Positions 5,739 through 9,584 of a stretch of 9,584 nucleotides of DNA are shown piece after piece. The first letter of the stretch is position 1. Each line of letters starts with the position of its first letter. The DNA lies in NCBI GenBank assembly GCA_937942965.1, contig CALDGN010000285.1, forward strand, positions 1 to 9,584, written 5' to 3'. The notes below the pieces were generated by a model, which had not been told where the DNA came from, searched no databases, and saw only the letters and a program-made list of their open reading frames with translations. Both the position numbers and the translations under genes were made by a program. The DNA comes from an uncultured Acidimicrobiales bacterium (GTDB taxonomy: Bacteria; Actinomycetota; Acidimicrobiia; Acidimicrobiales; UBA10347).

Positions 5739-8117
5739 TCAGGCGCTGCGGCGGGCGCGAGGCAGATAGGGGGCTACGGGCAGGATCTTGCGTTCGCCGC
5801 CAGGGGCGGGTTCCCAGTTCTCGACGAGCCAGCCGCGGCGGCGGGCAAGTGTCGCGAGCTTGGTGTCAGGATTGACAGCCACGGGGAAGCTGACCGTTTC
5901 GAGCAGCGGAAGGTCGCTGGTCGAGTCGGCGTAGGCGACGGACTCATTCAGGTCGAGGTCGTGTTCGAGTGCGTACTGGCGCAACGCCTCGGCTCGGGCT
6001 TCGCCGATCGGAGGGGCGTTCAGCATGCGGCCGGTGTAGCGGCCATCGCGCTGCTCGAGCGAAGGGGCGACGATGTCGTCGAAGAGGGGTTCGAGGGGGC
6101 GCACGATGAAGTCGAGTGCGCCGGTAATGAGCACGGTGCGGTGGCCGAGCGCCCGATGTTCGCGTACTCGGCGGATGGCGTCGGGGAACGAGTTCTTGAG
6201 CAGCAGTTCGCTGAAGAGTTCGGCTGCGTCGCGTTCGAGCTGTTCGACCGGGGCCTTGTCGTAGCGGCGGTAGAAGTGGCGCAGGAAGTCGACCCGATCG
6301 GCGCGGTCGAGCCGTTGGAGGCTCCACGATTCGCCGAGTGCTTTGAGGATCAGCCGGGCGCGCTGGCCCCGGTTCAGGTTGCGTGTCGCGAGCCATCCCC
6401 ACGACACGACGACGTTGCTGGCGATGAGCGTGTTCTCGAGGTCGAATGCGGCGACGACGCGTCGCTCGTCGAGGACCTGCTTGCGCAGTCGGTCCTGGCG
6501 ATCGAATGCGGCACCGCGCTTGCCGGACGGGGCGGTCTTGACTCGGCCCTGGGCCAGTACCGATGGCAGGTGGATGTCGTTGACGTAGTGGTGCCAGTTG
6601 ATGACCCGAGGGTCCATGTCGAACGTGGCCTGGTCCTCAGCACTCAGCGACTGGTGGAGGGCGAGCGTGTTTTCGCAGTGGTAGAGCGCTTCGCAGGCGA
6701 CGTACTTGCCGTACAGCTCGACATAGCTGATGGCCTGGTTCAGCAGATCTCGACGCTCGTCGATGTCGGCTGCGAACGAGGCGCGGGCGCCGCGCAGCGG
6801 AAGTGCCCGCATGACCTGGGTTGCACGGTCGAGCCCGCCCCGGGCCCGGTACATCTGGGTCGTGGCTTTGTCGATCGTCGGGAACGTCCAGCGGGGCGGT
6901 GCGATCGGCTGGTCGAAGTCGTCGTAGATCGGGTTCTTGCGGAAGAAGTCGGTACCCCAGTCATAGAGCTGTCCGACCCGGAATGGGTTCACGGCGCCGC
7001 TGGCCGATTGGTACACCGGCGTGGGTGCTTCGAGCGCAGGTTCATGTGCGGCGGCAACGATGATCGTGGCGACGACGAGGTCGACGGGAATGACGTCGGC
7101 GACGCCTTCCCACGATCCGGGAAAGTCCTGCAGCAGGCCGCGGCCGAATCCGATGATGATCGGTTCGGCCATGCGGAAGCCGCGGATCCATCCGGGGAAC
7201 GGCTCGGCCCAGCTGGACTCGATGATCGAGGGGCGAACGATCGACACCGGGATGTCTTCGGCGAGTTCGACGATTGCCGTTTCGGCCATGCCCTTCGTCA
7301 TGGCGTAGGCATCGCTGAAGCCGAGTGACTTGGCTCGGGCGATGCCGTTGTCGACCATCGTCTTGCGAACGGAGCGTTGGCGAAGCTGTTCGGACTTGCT
7401 GGCAAGCGCCGTGTTGCCAGCGGCGCCGAGTTCGTCTTTGGCTTCGCGGTGGAAGCGTTCGAGCGCATCGGTTGTGCGACTGTCGTCTTCGGCCGCGATT
7501 CGTGCCCGCCGAGCGGTCTCGATCTCGTGGCGCCAGTCGATCGGCACGGCGTACGCGCCGTCTTGGAGAAGTTCCTCGAAGGCGTCTCCCTTGCGGGTGC
7601 CGGCCACGTAGGCGGTCGAGACAGCGACGAGGTGGGGGGTCACGCCCAGGTCATGAAGCGTGGCGATCAGGTTGACGGGGCCGACGAGGTTCGTATTGAC
7701 GGCGACGTCGAGGGGGTTGTCGAAGCTGACCGAGGCAGCCGAGTGAATGACGATGTCGCAGTCGGCCAAGGCGTCGCGGCCGGCGTCGTCGAGGGCGAGG
7801 CCTTCCTTGGTGATGTCGGCAGCGACCGGCACGATGCGGGCTGCGGTCATCGAGGCGAAGCCGTCGTCGCCATGCTGTTCTCGCAGGCGGTCGAATGCGT
7901 CGTTGCGCAGGATCTCTCGCTGGAGTCGCTGTTCGACGCCGCGGCGGCCCGGGCGGATCAAGAGTACGAGCGAGCAGTCGGGGACACAGCGGATGAGCCG
8001 CTCGACCAGCGCGGTGCCCAAGAAGCCGGTTGTGCCGGTGATGGCGATGCGTTTTCCGGCCAGGCGGTCCGCGATCGGGGCTGCTGCTTCGGATCCAGCT
8101 GGCTCGAGCGCGGTCAT
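5739..8117 (-). CDS. Fatty acyl-CoA reductase-like (NAD(P)H) / HAD-IB phosphatase-like fusion protein
   Basis: A 792-residue two-domain protein. Residues about 20-480 form an extended short-chain dehydrogenase of the fatty acyl-CoA reductase/male-sterility type. Visible parts are the nucleotide-binding TGTTGFLG (27-34), 'VIHSAASVSFD' (123-133), VSTAYVAG (166-173), the catalytic YxxxK as Y271-AMT-K275, and 'IVRPSIIESS' (293-302). A conserved C-terminal reductase helix region includes 'LYGKYVACEALYH' (468-480). Residues about 550-760 are a HAD-IB hydrolase: motif I FDLENTL (D559, E561), motif II LITGALD (T665), motif IV YADSTSD (D731, D735). Motif I normally reads DxD, but here it is DxE, and the motif III Lys appears to be Arg (R708), so phosphatase activity is uncertain. 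The likely chemistry is reduction of an acyl thioester to aldehyde or alcohol. AAGGTGA before the ATG is a good ribosome site and overlaps the operator. First gene of the presumed operon with larA-like and plsC. Confidence 0.88.
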   Translation of the reverse strand: MTALEPAGSEAAAPIADRLAGKRIAITGTTGFLGTALVERLIRCVPDCSLVLLIRPGRRGVEQRLQREILRNDAFDRLREQHGDDGFASMTAARIVPVAADITKEGLALDDAGRDALADCDIVIHSAASVSFDNPLDVAVNTNLVGPVNLIATLHDLGVTPHLVAVSTAYVAGTRKGDAFEELLQDGAYAVPIDWRHEIETARRARIAAEDDSRTTDALERFHREAKDELGAAGNTALASKSEQLRQRSVRKTMVDNGIARAKSLGFSDAYAMTKGMAETAIVELAEDIPVSIVRPSIIESSWAEPFPGWIRGFRMAEPIIIGFGRGLLQDFPGSWEGVADVIPVDLVVATIIVAAAHEPALEAPTPVYQSASGAVNPFRVGQLYDWGTDFFRKNPIYDDFDQPIAPPRWTFPTIDKATTQMYRARGGLDRATQVMRALPLRGARASFAADIDERRDLLNQAISYVELYGKYVACEALYHCENTLALHQSLSAEDQATFDMDPRVINWHHYVNDIHLPSVLAQGRVKTAPSGKRGAAFDRQDRLRKQVLDERRVVAAFDLENTLIASNVVVSWGWLATRNLNRGQRARLILKALGESWSLQRLDRADRVDFLRHFYRRYDKAPVEQLERDAAELFSELLLKNSFPDAIRRVREHRALGHRTVLITGALDFIVRPLEPLFDDIVAPSLEQRDGRYTGRMLNAPPIGEARAEALRQYALEHDLDLNESVAYADSTSDLPLLETVSFPVAVNPDTKLATLARRRGWLVENWEPAPGGERKILPVAPYLPRARRSA

Positions 8118-8125
8118 CGAATCAC

Positions 8126-8163
8126 CTTACCAACTGGTAGAGGGCTGTCTACCAATTGGTAAG
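8126..8163. promoter_or_regulatory. Twin-palindrome operator in the divergent tetR / reductase promoter region
   Basis: A 38-base inverted repeat: arms CTTACCAACTGGTAGA (8126-8141) and TCTACCAATTGGTAAG (8148-8163) are reverse complements except at one position, around a 6-base spacer. Each arm is itself palindromic: TACCAACTGGTA at 8128-8139 (one central mismatch pair) and TACCAATTGGTA at 8150-8161 (perfect). Their centres are 22 bases apart, about two helical turns, so two TetR dimers could bind the same DNA face. The element covers the ribosome site of the reductase gene and abuts the tetR starts, so binding would be expected to repress both directions. TTACCA-17-TACCAA (+ strand) and TTGGTA-17-TGGTAA (- strand) could be weak overlapping promoters; this last point is conjecture. 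Confidence 0.8.
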
Positions 8164-8177
8164 TGGGTGGTGGCCTC

Positions 8178-8780
8178 ATGCCTAGGATGGGGTTTGTGGC
8201 CAGCAGCGACACGCGAGAGCGCATCCTCGATGCGGCCCTCGACGCGTTCGGAACCCGAGGCTTCGATGCGACATCACTCGATGATCTCGCGGAGCATCTC
8301 GGGGTACGAAAGCAAACCATCCTCTATCACTTCGGCAGCAAGAACGATCTCTTCATGGCCACGATCGACGCTGCGGTCGGCGAACTCGGCGTCGCCATGA
8401 TCGAGGCCGGACGAGGGCGCACGGGATGGCCTGCGGTCGAGTCCGTCGTCAACACCGTCTTCCGAATCGCGGTCCGTGAACCCGCCCGCCTCGGGTTGCT
8501 TCGTGAGACCACCCGCCTTGGCGGTGCATGGTCCAATCGCATGCGAGAGAGCCTGGCCCCGGTGATCGAAAAGGCCCGGCTGTTCCTCACCCTCGAGATG
8601 CGTCGAGGCAACATGCGCCAAACCGACCCGAACTTGGTGCTCGTCTCGGCGTATTCGACCGTCATGGGTGTGGCAACCGAGGTCGAAGTGCTGCGCGCTG
8701 TCGGCATCGAACCAACCCTGCGCGAAGCCGTCAAACGCCGACGCGAACTCCTCCGATTCCTCGAAGCCGCACTGCGCTAG
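8178..8780 (+). CDS. TetR/AcrR-family transcriptional regulator
   Basis: A 200-residue one-component regulator. The N-terminal DNA-binding domain is typical: 'DTRERILDAALDAFGTRGFD' (11-30), then the helix-turn-helix 'SLDDLAEHLGVRKQTILYHF' (33-52) and 'GSKNDLF'. The remaining ~140 helical residues form the ligand-binding and dimerisation part, with no motif that names a ligand; acyl-CoA or another lipid is a guess from context. The gene diverges from the reductase-HAD gene across a twin palindrome, the usual arrangement for autoregulated TetR repressors controlling the neighbouring operon. The start is uncertain. ATG 8178 has GGTGG 7 bases upstream. GTG 8196 has AGGA 8 bases upstream and would leave five residues before TRERIL. 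GTG 8163 abuts the operator and could be leaderless. The stop is TAG at 8778-8780. Confidence 0.92.
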   Translation: MPRMGFVASSDTRERILDAALDAFGTRGFDATSLDDLAEHLGVRKQTILYHFGSKNDLFMATIDAAVGELGVAMIEAGRGRTGWPAVESVVNTVFRIAVREPARLGLLRETTRLGGAWSNRMRESLAPVIEKARLFLTLEMRRGNMRQTDPNLVLVSAYSTVMGVATEVEVLRAVGIEPTLREAVKRRRELLRFLEAALR

Positions 8781-8911
8781 CTGCGGACGACGACCCGGTG
8801 CTCGTTCGGCTCACCAACGAGATCATCCGCGGCGAGCGCGGTGCGCTGTTGAACCAGTCTTCGAGCACCGGCGAGTCGCCGCTGCTGGCGATCGAATCTC
8901 CCTGTACCTAG
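8781..8911 (+). pseudogene. Coding-like stretch after tetR, possible gene remnant or small ORF
   Basis: The frame ending at TAG 8909-8911 reads 'ADDDPVLVRLTNEIIRGE', then 'RGALLNQ...', with most codons ending in G or C and no rare codons until its last few, unlike a random spacer. A start could be GTG at 8798 (37 codons), but no clear ribosome site precedes it. The same frame upstream runs through tetR out of frame, so any longer gene has lost its 5' part. I do not recognise the peptide. It may be the tail of a decayed gene, a small protein, or chance in GC-rich DNA. Confidence 0.3.
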
Positions 8912-8924
8912 GGCAGCGCCAGGG

Positions 8925-9584
8925 TCAGCCGGTGAAGCTCACCGGATTCTGCGACTTGCCGCCGACCTGGCCGAGGAAACAGGGCGGTGTCGAACCACAC
9001 GTTGCTCCCGGAACGTTCTCGGGCGTAGCGATGAAGACGCCCTCGTAGCAATCGTCGGCAACGACCGAGTCGGTCACCATCGACTCGCCGATCCGGATTC
9101 CGTTCTGCACGAGCAGCTCTTGATGCACCGGGAACGCGTTGCCGCCGGTGACGTCGGGGTCGAGGACCTCGAGCCCCCACGTGTCCGAACACACCAAAGC
9201 GGCACGCCGGTCGGCGAAGTAGCGCCCTTCCTCGAGGAAGATGCCGGGTTCCTGCGTGAGGTAGCGGTCGGGGTCATCGCGGACCAGGTGGGTCCAACCT
9301 GTCCGCATGATGGCCACGTCGCCAGCCCGGATCTCGGCAACCTTCTGGCGTTCCAGACAGCCACGGAGGTCATCGAGGGTGATGCGGTAGTTATCGATGA
9401 GCACCGGCTGTCCGTTTGGCGCTTCGAAGAATGCGTCGGTTGCACCTTGGGCGACCTTGAGCCCGACAACGTCGTAGATCACGCCGCGAGCGCTGATTGG
9501 CCCCATCGTTTCGTTGCCGAGCGCGCTGGTGCCGGTCGGCGTCGCGATGTCCGGCGCCCGGTGGCCGCCGTAAAAAACGGGCCC
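8925..9584 (-). CDS. Cyclase-family protein (kynurenine formamidase-like), 5' truncated by window
   Basis: The frame is open to the window edge at 9584, reading VFYGGHRAPDIATPTG and then ALGNETMGPISARGVIYDVV. The ATG at 9506 is therefore internal. Visible family hallmarks are 'GPISARGVIYDVVGL', 'AGDVAIMRTGW' (gated beta-strand followed by RTGW), 'CSDTWGLEVLDP', the 'HQELLVQNGIRIGES' helix near the C-terminus and 'GVFIATPENVPGATCGSTPP'. The family contains metal-dependent hydrolases such as arylformamidase, isatin hydrolase and polyketide-type cyclases. The metal-binding HxGTHxDxPxH motif lies in the missing N-terminal part, so metal binding cannot be checked here and the substrate is unknown. 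The gene converges with tetR, with 144 bases between the stops. About 219 C-terminal residues are present, so perhaps one third of the protein is missing. Confidence 0.85.
   Translation of the reverse strand, partial: GPVFYGGHRAPDIATPTGTSALGNETMGPISARGVIYDVVGLKVAQGATDAFFEAPNGQPVLIDNYRITLDDLRGCLERQKVAEIRAGDVAIMRTGWTHLVRDDPDRYLTQEPGIFLEEGRYFADRRAALVCSDTWGLEVLDPDVTGGNAFPVHQELLVQNGIRIGESMVTDSVVADDCYEGVFIATPENVPGATCGSTPPCFLGQVGGKSQNPVSFTG

Noticed and set aside
5544..7328. 594-residue + strand open frame opposite the reductase-HAD and LarA-like genes
   Set aside because: It runs antisense through two genes with clear family motifs. Its translation is repetitive in Gly, Arg, Val and Asp without any recognisable domain, as expected of the antisense frame in GC-rich coding DNA.
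8869..8881. CGGCGA-G-TCGCCG inverted repeat between tetR and the cyclase-family gene as a terminator
   Set aside because: The arms are short, the only physical hairpin is 3-4 bp, and no T-run follows.
9567..9579. Short A-run (T-run on the - strand) near the right edge as a terminator
   Set aside because: It falls inside the open frame of the cyclase-family gene and encodes Val-Phe-Tyr.

Overview
This 9.6 kb window comes from a GC-rich bacterial chromosome. Strong G/C bias at third codon positions, several GTG starts, short intergenic gaps and a lipid-oriented gene set suggest an actinobacterium, perhaps from the Acidimicrobiia. That placement is an inference from composition and gene content, not a phylogenetic result. 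I saw no tRNA, rRNA, CRISPR array, insertion sequence or integrase, and no stretch over 300 bases lacks a gene.

Layout. Left part, + strand: the 3' portion of a carotenoid cleavage oxygenase gene is followed after 24 bases by a single DppB/OppB-type ABC permease gene with no partner permease beside it. It converges on a - strand block. Read 5' to 3' on the - strand, that block is: (i) a 792-residue fusion of a fatty acyl-CoA reductase-like NAD(P)H domain with a HAD-IB phosphatase-like domain; (ii) a divergent member of the LarA (nickel-pincer racemase, DUF2088) superfamily; (iii) a PlsC-type 1-acylglycerol-phosphate acyltransferase whose start overlaps the preceding stop; and (iv) after 135 bases, a PAS-GGDEF diguanylate cyclase. 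A TetR-family regulator gene diverges from the reductase gene. The 46-60 base gap between them holds a large, nearly perfect inverted repeat made of two TACCA(A/C)TGGTA-like palindromes. Right end: the 3' part of a cyclase-family (kynurenine formamidase-like) gene on the - strand, converging with tetR.

How the genes may work together. The reductase-HAD, LarA-like and PlsC genes look like one operon controlled by the adjacent TetR protein. The domain set (acyl reduction, phosphate-ester hydrolysis, hydroxyacid-type racemase chemistry, acyl transfer to a glycerol phosphate) points to an unusual membrane or storage lipid. The LarA-like protein keeps the residues equivalent to the cofactor-anchoring lysine and the nickel-ligand histidine. 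It lacks one of the two catalytic histidines and several lactate-carboxylate-binding residues, so lactate is unlikely to be its substrate. This operon and its operator are the most interesting part of the window.
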